Part shown: piece by piece, positions 36,717 to 46,241 of the stretch
Layout: each line of letters starts with the position of its first letter
Numbering within the stretch: the first letter of the stretch is position 1
Source of the DNA: Xylophilus sp. GW821-FHT01B05
GTDB lineage: Bacteria > Pseudomonadota > Gammaproteobacteria > Burkholderiales > Burkholderiaceae_C
Assembly (NCBI GenBank): GCA_038961845.1
Contig: CP152408.1
Location: 496,001 to 560,000, forward strand
Length of the DNA stretch: 64,000 nucleotides
Direction of reading: 5' to 3'
Made by a program: the position numbers and the translations under genes
The notes under the pieces: generated by a model
The model's database searches: none
Seen by the model: the letters and a program-made list of their open reading frames with translations, nothing else
What the model was told of the DNA's origin: nothing

Positions 36717-37604
36717 TCAGTGCGCCTCGCCGCCTTTGGCCAGCAGCGCCACCAGCTCCGGCACCAACGCCTGCGGATCACCCTCGCGCGCTGCGCGGGC
36801 ATAGGTCTGGTGCACGCCTTCGGCAATGGCGCGGGCGGCGCCGCTGTCGCCGGCCATGGCGGTGTAGTAGCCCAGGTCTTTCTGTGCATTGGCCATGGCA
36901 AAGCGCAGGCCGGAGGCGTCTTTGGCCAGCAGGTAGGGCTTGAGCCGCTCCAGCGCGATGCCGCCGCCGCCGCCCTTGGCCAGCACGTCGACCAGCACCT
37001 CGGGCGCCACGCCGGCGCGCTCGGCGCAGGCGGCGGCCTCGGCCAGCAGCGCGACAAAGCCCAGCGACACGTAGTTGTGCAGCAGCTTCATGCGGTGGCC
37101 GGCGCCAATCGGGCCGGCGTGGGTGATGTTCTCGGCAAAGCAGGCCAGCAGCGGCCGGCATTCGTCAAACAGCGCCGCGTCGCCGCCCACCAGCAGATTC
37201 AGCCGGCCCTCGGCCGCCTCCTTGGGCGTGCGGGTCATGGGCGCGTCAAGAAAGCGGCCACCGGCCTGCAGCACCGCCTGCGCCACGCGCTCGGTGGAGG
37301 AGGGGATGGCGGTGGAGCAATCGATCACCACGGTGCCTGGGCGCAGGCCTTGCAGCACGCCGCCTTCGCCCAGCAAGACCGCCTCGACCTGGGGCGTGCC
37401 GGTAACGCAGAGGATCACCACGTCGGCGCCGGCCGCCAGCGCCGCGGCGCTGGCCTGTGTGCGCGCGCCGGCGGCTTTCAGCGCGTCCAGCGGCTGGTTG
37501 CCGGCGTGCTCCAGCACCGTGAGCGGGTAGCCGTGTTTGGCGATGTTGCTGGCAATGCCGTGGCCCATCAGGCCGATGCCGACCATGCCGATCTGTTGCT
37601 TCAT
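36717..37604 (-). CDS. Beta-hydroxyacid dehydrogenase (3-hydroxyisobutyrate/tartronate-semialdehyde reductase type)
   Basis: This 295-residue enzyme has the N-terminal Rossmann motif GMVGIGLMGHGIASNIAKHG, the substrate loop DAPMTRTPKEAAEGRLNLLVGG and the catalytic lysine in GHRMKLLHNYVSLG. It reduces or oxidises small beta-hydroxyacids with NAD(P). The exact substrate is open. It lies 33 bases downstream of the SpmAB-like gene on the same strand. Confidence 0.88.
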   Translation of the reverse strand: MKQQIGMVGIGLMGHGIASNIAKHGYPLTVLEHAGNQPLDALKAAGARTQASAAALAAGADVVILCVTGTPQVEAVLLGEGGVLQGLRPGTVVIDCSTAIPSSTERVAQAVLQAGGRFLDAPMTRTPKEAAEGRLNLLVGGDAALFDECRPLLACFAENITHAGPIGAGHRMKLLHNYVSLGFVALLAEAAACAERAGVAPEVLVDVLAKGGGGGIALERLKPYLLAKDASGLRFAMANAQKDLGYYTAMAGDSGAARAIAEGVHQTYARAAREGDPQALVPELVALLAKGGEAH

Positions 37605-37637
37605 GGAGTGTCTCTGTATTGGAGGTAAGGGATGGTT

Positions 37638-38885
37638 TTACCGGAAGAACGCGTAAGCAATGCCAATCGCCGCCGCCAGCCCGGCCGCATCGGCAAACAG
37701 CGCGCAGCCCAGCGCGTGGCGCATGTTCTTCAGGCCCACGCTGCCGCCGTACACGGCCAGCACGTAGAAGGTGGTTTCGGTCGAGCCCTGGATGATGGCC
37801 GCGAGCTTGGCCGGGAAGGATTCGACGCCATAGGTCTGCATCACATCCACCATCAGCCCGCGCGCGCCGGCGCCGGACAGGATCTTCATCAGGCCCACCG
37901 GCAGCGCCGGCAAAAAGTCGGTATCCCAGCCCAGTGCCGCCACGCCGTGGCCGACGCCGGCCAGCAGCCAGTCCATGCAGCCGGCGGCGCGAAACAGGGC
38001 GATGGCGCACAGCATGCCGACCAGGTAGGGAATGATTTGCACCGCCACGCCAAAGCCTTCCTTGGCGCCTTCGACGAAAGTGTCATAAACCGGCACGCGG
38101 CGCCAGGCGCCGGCCACCAGAAAGGCCGTGACCAGTGCCAGGATGCAGAAGGCGCCGGCCAGGCCGGTGATGCGCGCCGCCTGCTCGGCCGGCAGTTGCG
38201 CCAGGCCGGCCAGCAAGGCCGCCAGCATGGCCAGCACGCCGGCCAGCGGCAGCAGGAAGCGCGGCTTGTACAGCGGCAGGCGCTGGCATACGGCCACCGC
38301 CAGCAGCCCGGCAATGCAGGAGGCAAAGGTGGCCAGCAGCGTCGGCAGCAGGATGTCGGCCGCGTTGAAGTGGGCCACGCCCTGGCGCAGCGCAATGCTC
38401 TGGCGCACGGCGATGACGGCCGTGGGGATCAGCGTGATGCCGGCGGTGTTGAGCACCAGGAACAGGATCTGCGCGTCAGTGGCGGTACCGGGGCGCGGGT
38501 TGAGCGTTTCCAGCTCGGCCATGGCCTTCAGGCCCAGCGGCGTGGCGGCGTTGTCCAGGCCCAGCAGATTGGCCGAGACATTCATGGTCATGGCGCCCTG
38601 TGCCGGGTGCCCGGCCGGCACGCCCGGGAACAACTGGCGCAGCAGCGGCGCGGCGGCGCGCGCCAGCAGGTCGACCATGCCGGCGCGCTCGCCCACGCGC
38701 AGCAGGCCCAGCCACAGCGCCATGACGCCGGTCAGGCCCAGCGCAATGTCAAAGCCACTGCGCGCCGCCTCGAACAGCGCGGCCAGCAGGCGCGAGAACA
38801 CTTCCACATCGCCCATGGCCAGCCGCACGCAGGCGGTGGCAAAGGCCACCACAAAAAAGCCGAGCCAGACCAGGTTCAGTGCCAT
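37638..38885 (-). CDS. SpmA-SpmB-like nucleoside-recognition membrane protein (fused)
   Basis: This 415-residue membrane protein joins an SpmA-like half (MALNLVWLGFFVVAFATACV; MTMNVSANLLGLDNAATPLG) and an SpmB-like half (DTFVEGAKEGFGVAVQIIPYLVGM; GSTETTFYVLAVYGGSVG). Both are nucleoside-recognition (Gate) domains. In spore formers the parts are separate; fused forms are common in Gram-negatives, with unknown transport role. I start at 38885 by family. Confidence 0.87.
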   Translation of the reverse strand: MALNLVWLGFFVVAFATACVRLAMGDVEVFSRLLAALFEAARSGFDIALGLTGVMALWLGLLRVGERAGMVDLLARAAAPLLRQLFPGVPAGHPAQGAMTMNVSANLLGLDNAATPLGLKAMAELETLNPRPGTATDAQILFLVLNTAGITLIPTAVIAVRQSIALRQGVAHFNAADILLPTLLATFASCIAGLLAVAVCQRLPLYKPRFLLPLAGVLAMLAALLAGLAQLPAEQAARITGLAGAFCILALVTAFLVAGAWRRVPVYDTFVEGAKEGFGVAVQIIPYLVGMLCAIALFRAAGCMDWLLAGVGHGVAALGWDTDFLPALPVGLMKILSGAGARGLMVDVMQTYGVESFPAKLAAIIQGSTETTFYVLAVYGGSVGLKNMRHALGCALFADAAGLAAAIGIAYAFFR

Positions 38886-38904
38886 GTCTGAGCCTTGTCG
38901 CGGC

Positions 38905-39546
38905 CTATCTCTTAAAGCTGGCCAGCAGTGCGCCGGCCGCGATGAACAGCGAGCCAAAAGTGCGCTGCACCCAGCGCACCTGGCGCTCGGTGCGCAGCCG
39001 GCGCAGCACGCGCGCGGCCAGGGCGGCGTAGCCGGCCATCACGCTGCCCTCGGTCAGCGCCAGCGTGGCACCGACCAGCAGGTACTGCGGCGCCAGCGGC
39101 GCGCCCAGGTCCAGAAACTGCGGCAGCACCGCCAGCAAAAACACCGTGCCCTTGGGGTTGAGCGCGTTCACCGTCCAGCCGCGCAGCAGCAGTTGGCGGC
39201 GCAGGGCGGCGGGCGCCAGATCGGGCGCGTCGGCATCGGCCGGCGCCACCAGCGCATGGGCCGGCGCGCGCCACTGCTGCACGCCCAGCCAGCACAGGTA
39301 GGCCACGCCGGCCCACTGCACCACGTGGAAGGCGGTGGCCGAGGCGGCGATCAGCGCGCCCAGCCCGATGCCCACCACCAGCACCTGGGTGGACAGGCCC
39401 AGCACCAGCCCGGCGATCAGCGGCAGGCTGCCGCGCACGCCGCCATGCTGCAGGCCGCAGCCCATGGCCGCGACGGCGGCGGCGCCGGGCGACAGGCTGA
39501 TGGCCCAGGCGGCGGCAAAGAAGGTGATCCAGACGTGAAAGGACAT
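38905..39546 (-). CDS. LysE/RhtB-family exporter
   Basis: This 213-residue protein has about six membrane segments and the family start ITFFAAAWAISLSPGAAAVAAM. The mid-region GWTVNALNPKGTVFLLAVLPQF is diagnostic. It exports amino acids or related metabolites; substrate unknown. It lies 19 bases upstream of the SpmAB-like gene and is probably co-transcribed. The divergent hydrolase gene begins 61 bases away. Confidence 0.9.
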   Translation of the reverse strand: MSFHVWITFFAAAWAISLSPGAAAVAAMGCGLQHGGVRGSLPLIAGLVLGLSTQVLVVGIGLGALIAASATAFHVVQWAGVAYLCWLGVQQWRAPAHALVAPADADAPDLAPAALRRQLLLRGWTVNALNPKGTVFLLAVLPQFLDLGAPLAPQYLLVGATLALTEGSVMAGYAALAARVLRRLRTERQVRWVQRTFGSLFIAAGALLASFKR

Positions 39547-39607
39547 AGGGGCCTGCAAGAGTGAAGACGGCGTCTGTGCATTGTCTGCGAGCCGGCACAA
39601 TCCGCGC

Positions 39608-40522
39608 ATGTCTCTCTCCCTGCTGCCGCCCACACTCCCCAGCACCGACGCCGAAGCCCGCGCCTTGATCGCGGCAATCGACGCGCAACTTGAACAACAC
39701 CGCATCGTGGTTGACGGCCATGAAGTCGTCTTCCGCCGCATTGGCAACGGCCCGCCGCTGGTGCTGGTGCACGGCGGCCATGGCAGTTGGCTGCACTGGG
39801 TGCGCAACCTTGATGCGCTGTCGCGCCAGCACACGCTGTGGCTGCCCGACATGCCGAGCTATGGCGACTCGGCCGCGCTAGAGGGCGCGCCCTCGCTCGA
39901 GCGCCTGGCACAGGCGCTGGCCATGGCGCTCGATGGCCTGCTGGGCGCCGGCACGCCGCTGGACCTGGCCGGTTTTTCTTTCGGCGGTTTGACCGTGGCG
40001 CATGCTGCGGCGCGCCGGCTGGAGCAGGGCGGCGCGGTGCGCCGCGTGGCGCTGCTGGGCACCAGCGGCCACGGCATGATGCGGCGCGACCGCATGAAGA
40101 TGCTCGACTGGAAGGGCCTGGACGACGCGGCCGAGCGCGACCGCTGCCTGCGCCACAACCTGGGCGCGCTAATGCTGCACGACGTGACGCGCATCGACGC
40201 CCTGGCGTTGGCGCTGCACCGCCAGGCCTGCCTGCAGACGCGCTTTCGCAGCAAGGGCTACGCCGGCCGCGCCGTGCTGGCCCCGGCGCTGGACGCGCTC
40301 GACGCCCACGGCGTGCCGCTGCTGCTGGCCTGGGGCGCGCACGACGTCACCGCCACACCACAAGAAACCGGCCCGGCCCTGGTGGCAGGCCGCGCCTCAC
40401 GCCGCTGGCAACTGCTGCCAGACGCCGGCCACTGGCTGCAGTACGAGCAACCGGCGCAGACCGAGGCGCTGCTGGAGGCCTGGTTTGCCGGCGCAGCGGA
40501 AGAAATGAACGCTATTGAATAA
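39608..40522 (+). CDS. Alpha/beta-hydrolase
   Basis: This 304-residue enzyme has the oxyanion region LVLVHGGHGSWLHWVRNLD, nucleophile elbow GFSFGG (Ser near residue 124), acid Asp in WGAHDVT and histidine in PDAGHWLQYEQP. Substrate is unknown. The stop codon and last five residues (NAIE) lie inside the 106-bp repeat at 40510-40615. Confidence 0.9.
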   Translation: MSLSLLPPTLPSTDAEARALIAAIDAQLEQHRIVVDGHEVVFRRIGNGPPLVLVHGGHGSWLHWVRNLDALSRQHTLWLPDMPSYGDSAALEGAPSLERLAQALAMALDGLLGAGTPLDLAGFSFGGLTVAHAAARRLEQGGAVRRVALLGTSGHGMMRRDRMKMLDWKGLDDAAERDRCLRHNLGALMLHDVTRIDALALALHRQACLQTRFRSKGYAGRAVLAPALDALDAHGVPLLLAWGAHDVTATPQETGPALVAGRASRRWQLLPDAGHWLQYEQPAQTEALLEAWFAGAAEEMNAIE

Positions 40523-40615
40523 ATAGCTGGTTGCCCAGGTGCATCATGTGTTTCAGATGCTTAAGCGCATGAAATGCAGGGTACACCTGGGCAATAAGCT
40601 ATATTTTTAATAGCG
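40510..40615. repeat. Interspersed repeat, copy 6: full 106-bp palindromic form
   Basis: This is the most complete copy. CGCTATTGAATAAATAGCTG and gttgcccaggtg at the left pair with CACCTGGGCAATAAGCT and atatttttaatagcg at the right. The centre holds a smaller inverted repeat (TTTCAGATGC...GCGCATGAAA). It overlaps the hydrolase stop and ends 56 bases ahead of radA. Smaller copies look like one half of this form. Confidence 0.85.
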
Positions 40616-40670
40616 AAATTCACCCGCCCCCGGGCCGCCGCCCACAACCGAGCGCCTATAGTCCCCGCCC

Positions 40671-42086
40671 ATGGCCAAGGAAAAAACCAACTACGTCTGC
40701 TCTGAATGCGGCGGCACCAGCCCGCGCTGGCTGGGCAAGTGCCCGAGCTGCGGCGCCTGGAACACGCTGGTGGAGACGGTGGCGCAAGCCGCGCCCGCAG
40801 CCAGCAAAAACCGCTTGGGCACACCGGCCTTTGCCGCACTGGCGCAGACCGCCGAGGTGGCGATGCTGGCCGACATCGAGGCCAGCGATTTCGAGCGCAC
40901 GCCCACCGGCATGGACGAGCTCGACCGCGTGCTGGGCGGCGGCATCGTCGAAGGCGGCGTGGTGCTGATCGGCGGTGACCCCGGCATCGGCAAATCGACC
41001 CTGCTGCTGCAGGCGCTGGACGCGCTGTCGCGCCGGCCTTCGGCGGCCTCTGCCAACGAGCCGGCCGGGCTGGACACGCTCTATGTCACCGGCGAAGAAA
41101 GCGGCGCCCAGGTGGCGCTGCGCTCGCGCCGCCTGGGGCTGGACCATTCGCAGGTACAGGTGCTGGCCGAGATCCAGCTGGAGAAGATCCTGGCCACGCT
41201 CGACCAATTGCGGCCGGCGGTGGCGGTGATCGATTCGATCCAGACGGTGTATTCCGACCAGCTCACCTCGGCGCCCGGCTCGGTGGCGCAGGTGCGCGAA
41301 TGCGCGGCGCACCTCACGCGCGCGGCCAAGGCCAGCGGCGTCGCCATCATTTTGGTCGGCCACGTCACCAAGGACGGCTCGCTGGCCGGCCCGCGTGTGC
41401 TCGAGCACATGGTCGACACGGTGCTGTACTTCGAGGGCGATACGCACAGCAGCTTTCGCCTGGTGCGCGCCATCAAGAACCGCTTTGGCGCGGTCAATGA
41501 GATCGGCGTGTTCGCCATGACCGAGCGCGGCCTGAAGGGCGTGACCAACCCCAGCGCCATCTTCCTCAGCCAGCATGCCGAGCCGGTGCCCGGCAGTTGC
41601 GTGCTGGTCACGCTCGAAGGCACGCGGCCCATGCTGGTAGAGATCCAGGCCCTGGTCGACAGCGGCGGCCCCAGCCCGCGCCGCCTGTCGGTCGGCCTGG
41701 ACCGCGACCGGCTGGCCATGCTGCTGGCGGTGCTGCACCGGCATGCGGGCATCTCCTGCATGGACCAGGACGTGTTCGTCAACGCTGTCGGCGGCGTGCG
41801 CATCACCGAGCCGGCGGCCGACCTGGCCGTGCTGCTGGCCATCACCAGCAGCCTGCGCGGCAAGCCGCTGCCCAAGGGCTTCCTGGCCTTTGGCGAAGTC
41901 GGCCTGGCCGGCGAGGTGCGGCCCGCGCCGCGCGGGCAAGAGCGCCTGAAGGAGGCGGCCAAGCTCGGCTTCTCCGTGGCCGTGGTGCCCAAGGCCAATG
42001 CGCCCAAAAAGCCCATCGAAGGCCTGGAAATCCACGCCGTGGAGCGGGTAGAGGAGGCAATGGACGTAGTGCGGCGCTTGCAATAG
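40671..42086 (+). CDS. radA: DNA repair protein RadA
   Basis: This 471-residue protein has the N-terminal zinc finger CSECGG...CPSCGAW (C10, C13, C24, C27), Walker A GGDPGIGKSTLLLQ, the RadA motif KNRFG (in RAIKNRFGAVNE) and a C-terminal Lon-like domain. It is a hexameric helicase helping branch migration in recombination. It is separated from alr, its usual near neighbour, by an accessory block. Confidence 0.96.
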   Translation: MAKEKTNYVCSECGGTSPRWLGKCPSCGAWNTLVETVAQAAPAASKNRLGTPAFAALAQTAEVAMLADIEASDFERTPTGMDELDRVLGGGIVEGGVVLIGGDPGIGKSTLLLQALDALSRRPSAASANEPAGLDTLYVTGEESGAQVALRSRRLGLDHSQVQVLAEIQLEKILATLDQLRPAVAVIDSIQTVYSDQLTSAPGSVAQVRECAAHLTRAAKASGVAIILVGHVTKDGSLAGPRVLEHMVDTVLYFEGDTHSSFRLVRAIKNRFGAVNEIGVFAMTERGLKGVTNPSAIFLSQHAEPVPGSCVLVTLEGTRPMLVEIQALVDSGGPSPRRLSVGLDRDRLAMLLAVLHRHAGISCMDQDVFVNAVGGVRITEPAADLAVLLAITSSLRGKPLPKGFLAFGEVGLAGEVRPAPRGQERLKEAAKLGFSVAVVPKANAPKKPIEGLEIHAVERVEEAMDVVRRLQ

Positions 42087-42204
42087 AGTCCGCTCTGCAC
42101 CGATCCGGCCCGGCAAAGGCCTTGGCATCGGGGGCAAACGCCGACCGCTGCGGCGCTGCCGAAAATGTCCAGCTTCCTGCCGCGCGCGGCGGCGCGAGGC
42201 GCTT

Positions 42205-42475
42205 AGAACGTGTTTGCGATCTGTATGGGGATCGCGTTGGAGTGCAATCGGGATGAGTGGGCGGCCCAGTCTGCGCCGCATGGGCCCATGCCCATGCAAG
42301 CAGATGGGGCGCTCAATCGCCCGATTTCACTCCAACCCGAAGGGCAAGTGTCTTTGCGGGCGGTCTGCGGCGTTGCGGCGCTTGCCAATAGCGGTGCTAT
42401 TGGCGGCGCACCGCGCCTTGCATCCCATCCCGCAAAGACACTTGCGCGACCCCATACAGACCGCAAATACGTTCT
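42205..42475. repeat. 271-bp cloverleaf-like palindromic element upstream of aqpZ
   Basis: Ends at 42205-42236 and 42445-42475 are 31-bp inverted repeats (AGAACGTGTTTGCGATCTGT at left) with two substitutions and one extra base. Between them are two more hairpins: GTTGGAGTGCAATCGGG (42236-42252) with 42320-42336 (16 of 17), and GCAAGTGTCTTTGCGGG (42344-42360) with 42429-42445 (perfect), the latter capped by CCAATAGC-ggt-GCTATTGG (42385-42403). The parts abut, so one strand can fold into a three-way junction. It occupies most of the 429-base gap between radA and aqpZ (42087-42515). I see no gene in it. Confidence 0.8.
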
Positions 42476-42515
42476 TACCATTCCGCCCCGGAAGGGGCGT
42501 TGAGGAGTGTGGACC

Positions 42516-43235
42516 ATGAATAACAACATGAGGCAATGCGGTGCCGAGTTCATCGGCACTTTCTGGCTGGTACTGGGCGGCTGCGGCAGCGCGGTACTGG
42601 CGGCGGCGTTTCCCGGTCTTGGCATCGGGTTTCATGGGGTGGCGCTGGCCTTCGGCCTCACGGTGCTCACCATGGCCTTTGCCATCGGGCATATCTCGGG
42701 CTGCCATCTCAACCCGGCGATCTCCATAGGGCTCTGGGCCGGCGGGCGCTTTCCCGCCAACCGGCTGCTGCCCTACATCGTGGCGCAGGTGCTGGGCGGC
42801 ATCGTCGCGGGCGGCGTGCTTTACCTGATCGCCAGCGGCAAGGCCGGCTTTGACGTGACGGCGGGCTTTGCCTCCAATGGCTATGGCGAGCATTCGCCCG
42901 GCGGCTATTCGCTGGCCGCGGCGGCCTTGTGCGAGGTGGTCATGACGGCGTTCTTCCTGATCGTGGTCATGGGCGCCACCGACCCGCGTGCGCCGGAGGG
43001 CTTTGCGCCCATCGCCATCGGGCTGGCGCTGACGCTGATCCACCTGATCAGCATCCCGGTCACCAACACCTCGGTCAACCCCGCGCGCAGCATGGGCGTG
43101 GCGGTGTATGCGGGCAGCTGGGCGCTGCAGCAGCTGTGGCTGTTCTGGCTGGCGCCCATCGTCGGCGGCGTGATCGGTGCCGGCATCTACCGCTGGATTG
43201 GCGGCGCGCCTGCACCGGCGCTAGCTGCGCGCTAG
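42516..43235 (+). CDS. aqpZ: Aquaporin Z
   Basis: This 239-residue channel has six membrane segments and both NPA motifs, [12 protein letters not shown] and [11 protein letters not shown]. The start [24 protein letters not shown] fits AqpZ. The selectivity-filter arginine follows the second NPA. It passes water through the inner membrane. GAGGAG at 42502-42507 supports ATG 42516. Its 3' end overlaps the convergent MFS gene by 15 bases. Confidence 0.95.
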   Translation: MNNNMRQCGAEFIGTFWLVLGGCGSAVLAAAFPGLGIGFHGVALAFGLTVLTMAFAIGHISGCHLNPAISIGLWAGGRFPANRLLPYIVAQVLGGIVAGGVLYLIASGKAGFDVTAGFASNGYGEHSPGGYSLAAAALCEVVMTAFFLIVVMGATDPRAPEGFAPIAIGLALTLIHLISIPVTNTSVNPARSMGVAVYAGSWALQQLWLFWLAPIVGGVIGAGIYRWIGGAPAPALAAR

Positions 43236-44450
43236 CCGCGCGGCGCGCGCCGCCACCAGCGCCCCGGCCACCATCAGCACGCTGGTGGCCAGGAACACGG
43301 CGCGCATGCCGATCTGCCCGCCGACAAAGCCGCCCAGCAGCGGCCCCACCACCTGCCCCGCGTACTGCGACGAGGTGGAGTAACCCAGCACGCCACCGGC
43401 CACGGCGGCCGGCACGCTTTGCCGGATCACGCTGGCGATGCAGGGCAGCAGGCCGGCCAGCGCCATGCCCATCAGAAGGCGCAGGCCCACCAGTTGCCAG
43501 GCATTGGTCACGAAGGCCTGCGGCAGCAGCAGCGCGGCGGCGGCCAGCAGGCAAGCGACGATCACCTTGTGGTGGCCGATGCGGTCGGCCAGCCGGCCCA
43601 GGCGCGGCGCGGCCAGGATGCTGCCCAGCGCCGCCGCCGACATCGCCAGGCCCGAGAACCAGGTCACCTGCCCGCCGGCCGGCAGCAACTGCGCCACATA
43701 GACGGTGATGATCGGCTCCACCGACATATGCGCCAGCGTCAGTAGCAGGCCGGTCAGCAGCATGGCCAGCACCGGCCGGCGGTCGGGGATCTGTGCCCAG
43801 AGTCCCCTGCGCTTGTGGCTTGCCGCTGTGGGCGGGCGCAGGGGCCGGTCTTCCCGTATCAGGAAGCAGGTGGCCAGGAAGGCAATGAAGATCGCCCCGC
43901 CAGCCAGGAAGAAGGTGGCGCGGATGCCGATCAGTGGCGGCAGCCCGCCGCCCACCAGCGGGCCCAACAGGCTGCCGGCCATGAAGCCCGAGGACAGCGT
44001 GCCCAGCGCCCAGCCCGAGCGCGCCTTGGGTGTCTGCGTGGCCACCAGCACCATCGAGCCCGAGCTGTAGCCGCCCAGCAGCCCGGCCAGCAGCCGCAGC
44101 CCCACCAGTTGCCAGGCGTTCTCCACCACGCCGATCAGCGCCATGGTCACGGCCATGCCCAGGCTGGCGCGTATCAGCATCAGCTTGCGGCCGTAGCGGT
44201 CGGCCAGGCGGCCCCAGAGCGGGGCGGTGAGCGCGGCGGTAAGAAAGGTGGCGCCAAAGGCAATGCCCGACCACTGCGCCAGCGCCGCATGGCCCTGCAC
44301 GCCCAACTGCTCCAGGTACAGCGGCAGAAAGGGCAGCAGCAGGGTCATGGCCACGCCGGTGGTGAAGGAGCCGAACAGGCAGACGTAGAGGTTGCGCTGC
44401 CAGTAGGGGAAATCCGCCTCTGCGGCGGCGGGGATTGCGGGGGACGGCAT
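43221..44450 (-). CDS. MFS multidrug-type transporter
   Basis: This 409-residue protein has 12 membrane segments with the MFS loop signature [21 protein letters not shown] and a matching second-half [19 protein letters not shown]. It resembles the YcnB/Bcr-like drug-efflux group. I start it at 44450 ([20 protein letters not shown]). Substrate unknown. Confidence 0.9.
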   Translation of the reverse strand: MPSPAIPAAAEADFPYWQRNLYVCLFGSFTTGVAMTLLLPFLPLYLEQLGVQGHAALAQWSGIAFGATFLTAALTAPLWGRLADRYGRKLMLIRASLGMAVTMALIGVVENAWQLVGLRLLAGLLGGYSSGSMVLVATQTPKARSGWALGTLSSGFMAGSLLGPLVGGGLPPLIGIRATFFLAGGAIFIAFLATCFLIREDRPLRPPTAASHKRRGLWAQIPDRRPVLAMLLTGLLLTLAHMSVEPIITVYVAQLLPAGGQVTWFSGLAMSAAALGSILAAPRLGRLADRIGHHKVIVACLLAAAALLLPQAFVTNAWQLVGLRLLMGMALAGLLPCIASVIRQSVPAAVAGGVLGYSTSSQYAGQVVGPLLGGFVGGQIGMRAVFLATSVLMVAGALVAARAARLARS

Positions 44451-44562
44451 GGTGTGCCGATTGTCCGGGCCGGGCCTGCCTCGCGGGCTGCCAAAGGGCG
44501 ATGGCCGCCCCCGCCATTGGCGCGGTGGCGGAGGGCGCGCGCGGCGCTGCGAAAATGGCGGG

Positions 44563-44988
44563 ATGAACAACTTTTCCAAAGTGCTTATTCCCGTCGGCTG
44601 CCTGGTGCTGCTGGCGGCGGCCTTCAGCAGCTATGGCTGGCGCGGCGTGGCCGTCGTGGGCGGCGGCATCCTGATGTGGCTGCTGCTGCATTTCACGCGG
44701 ATGATGACCGTGCTCAAGCGGGCGTCAGACCGGCCGGTCGGCTATGTCGGCAGCGCCGTGATGCTCAACGCCAAGCTCAAGCCCAAGCTCACCCTGCTGC
44801 ACGTGGTGGCCATGACCAAGTCGCTGGGCGCGCAGCAAAGCCCGGTCGACACCCAGCCCGAGGTGTTTCGCTGGACCGATGGCGGCGCCTCTTTCGTGGA
44901 TTGCACCTTTCAGGACGGCCGGCTGACGCGCTGGCAGCTCACCCGCCCACCGGTGTCAGCGGACGTTACGCCGGCGGCGGGGGCTTAA
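44563..44988 (+). CDS. Small membrane protein of unknown function
   Basis: This 141-residue protein has two N-terminal hydrophobic segments (VLIPVGCLVLLAAAFSSYGW and GVAVVGGGILMWLLLHF), then a basic stretch and a soluble C-terminal domain (VFRWTDGGASFVDCTFQDGR). Similar proteins occur next to ilvE in Comamonadaceae and are sometimes labelled glycerate kinase in databases; nothing in it resembles a kinase. It ends 48 bases before ilvE. Confidence 0.75.
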   Translation: MNNFSKVLIPVGCLVLLAAAFSSYGWRGVAVVGGGILMWLLLHFTRMMTVLKRASDRPVGYVGSAVMLNAKLKPKLTLLHVVAMTKSLGAQQSPVDTQPEVFRWTDGGASFVDCTFQDGRLTRWQLTRPPVSADVTPAAGA

Positions 44989-45036
44989 AATCGCCGGCTT
45001 TCCGCCAAACCCGACCTTCTCCCAAGGACACCCTGC

Positions 45037-45981
45037 ATGAGCCTCGTCCCCCCCGCGACCGCCCTTTCCGACCGTGACGGCAAGATCTGGATGGACGGCC
45101 AGCTCGTCGACTGGCGCGATGCCAAGATCCACGTCCTGAGCCACACCCTGCACTACGGCTGCGGCGTTTTCGAAGGCGTGCGCGCCTATGACACGGTCAA
45201 CGGCCCGGCCATCTTCCGCCTGCAGGAGCACACCGAGCGCCTGTTCAACAGCGCCAAGATCCTGCGCATGAAGCTGCCCTTCAGCCAGGACGAGGTGAAC
45301 GAGGCGCAGAAGACCGTGATCCGCGAAAACGGCCTGAAGTCGGGCTATATCCGCCCGCTGGTCTTCATTGGCTCTGAAAAGCTGGGCGTCTCGCCCAAGG
45401 GCAACACCATCCACACCATGGTGGCGGCCTGGTCCTGGGGCGCCTACCTGGGCGAGGACGGCCTGAAGCGCGGCATCCGCGTGAAGACTTCCAGTTACAC
45501 GCGCCACCACGTCAACATCACCATGACGCAGGCCAAGGCGGTCAGCAACTACACCAACTCCATCCTCGCCAACATGGAAGCCACGGAAGACGGCTACGAC
45601 GAAGCATTGCTGCTCGATGCCTCCGGCTTTGTCTCCGAAGGCGCGGGCGAGAACGTGTTCGTGGTGAAGAACGGCGTGATCTACACGCCCGACCTGTCGG
45701 CCGGCGCCCTGAACGGCATCACCCGCAACACCATCCTGCATATCGCCAAGGACCTGGGCATAGAAGTGGTGCAAAAGCGCATCACCCGTGACGAGGTGTA
45801 TATCGCCGACGAGGCCTTCTTCACCGGCACCGCCGCTGAAGTCACGCCGATCCGCGAGCTCGACCGCATCGAGATCGGCATCGGCAGCCGCGGCCCGGTC
45901 ACGGAGAAGGTGCAGAGCGCCTTCTTCGACATCGTCAACGGCCGCAATCCCCAATACGCCCACTGGCTCACCAAGGTCTGA
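45037..45981 (+). CDS. ilvE: Branched-chain amino acid aminotransferase
   Basis: This 314-residue fold-type IV PLP enzyme carries the cofactor lysine K167 in TMTQAKAVSNYTNS, with ASGFVSEGAGENVFVV and GITRNTILHIAKDLG as the class IV signature. HTLHYGCGVFEGVRAY near residue 37-52 is the substrate region. It interconverts Leu, Ile and Val with their 2-oxoacids. AAGGAC precedes the ATG. The zinc-finger gene follows in 5 bases. Confidence 0.95.
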   Translation: MSLVPPATALSDRDGKIWMDGQLVDWRDAKIHVLSHTLHYGCGVFEGVRAYDTVNGPAIFRLQEHTERLFNSAKILRMKLPFSQDEVNEAQKTVIRENGLKSGYIRPLVFIGSEKLGVSPKGNTIHTMVAAWSWGAYLGEDGLKRGIRVKTSSYTRHHVNITMTQAKAVSNYTNSILANMEATEDGYDEALLLDASGFVSEGAGENVFVVKNGVIYTPDLSAGALNGITRNTILHIAKDLGIEVVQKRITRDEVYIADEAFFTGTAAEVTPIRELDRIEIGIGSRGPVTEKVQSAFFDIVNGRNPQYAHWLTKV

Positions 45982-45986
45982 TCCGC

Positions 45987-46229
45987 ATGACTGCCTCCTC
46001 CACTCTTGCCAGCGCCGTGCGCCGGCCGATCGTCGTGGTCGAACTGCTCGCCAGCGACCTCAACGCCCAGGGCGGCGTGTTCTGCCCCAGCCCCAAGGCC
46101 GACATGAAGCTCTGGAACAACCACCCCAAGGTCTACCTGGACGTGGCGCACAGCGGCGAGGCCAAGTGCCCCTATTGCGGCACGGTCTACCGCCTGAAGG
46201 CCGGCGAGACCGTGCGCGCCGGCCACTGA
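45987..46229 (+). CDS. Zinc-finger (zf-CHCC-like) small protein
   Basis: This 80-residue protein has a C-terminal CHCC zinc site: GVFCPSPK, NNHPKVYLDVAHSGEAKCPYCGTVYRL. Such proteins resemble the small zinc subunit of respiratory complex I (NDUFS6), though here it stands between ilvE and LPS genes as is usual in betaproteobacteria. Function is not established. Confidence 0.88.
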   Translation: MTASSTLASAVRRPIVVVELLASDLNAQGGVFCPSPKADMKLWNNHPKVYLDVAHSGEAKCPYCGTVYRLKAGETVRAGH

Positions 46230-46241
46230 GCTGCTTTGCCG

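Noticed and set aside
44563..44988. Glycerate kinase label for the small membrane protein before ilvE
   Set aside because: The protein is 141 residues with two membrane segments and has no kinase motif; I regard that label as a propagated error.
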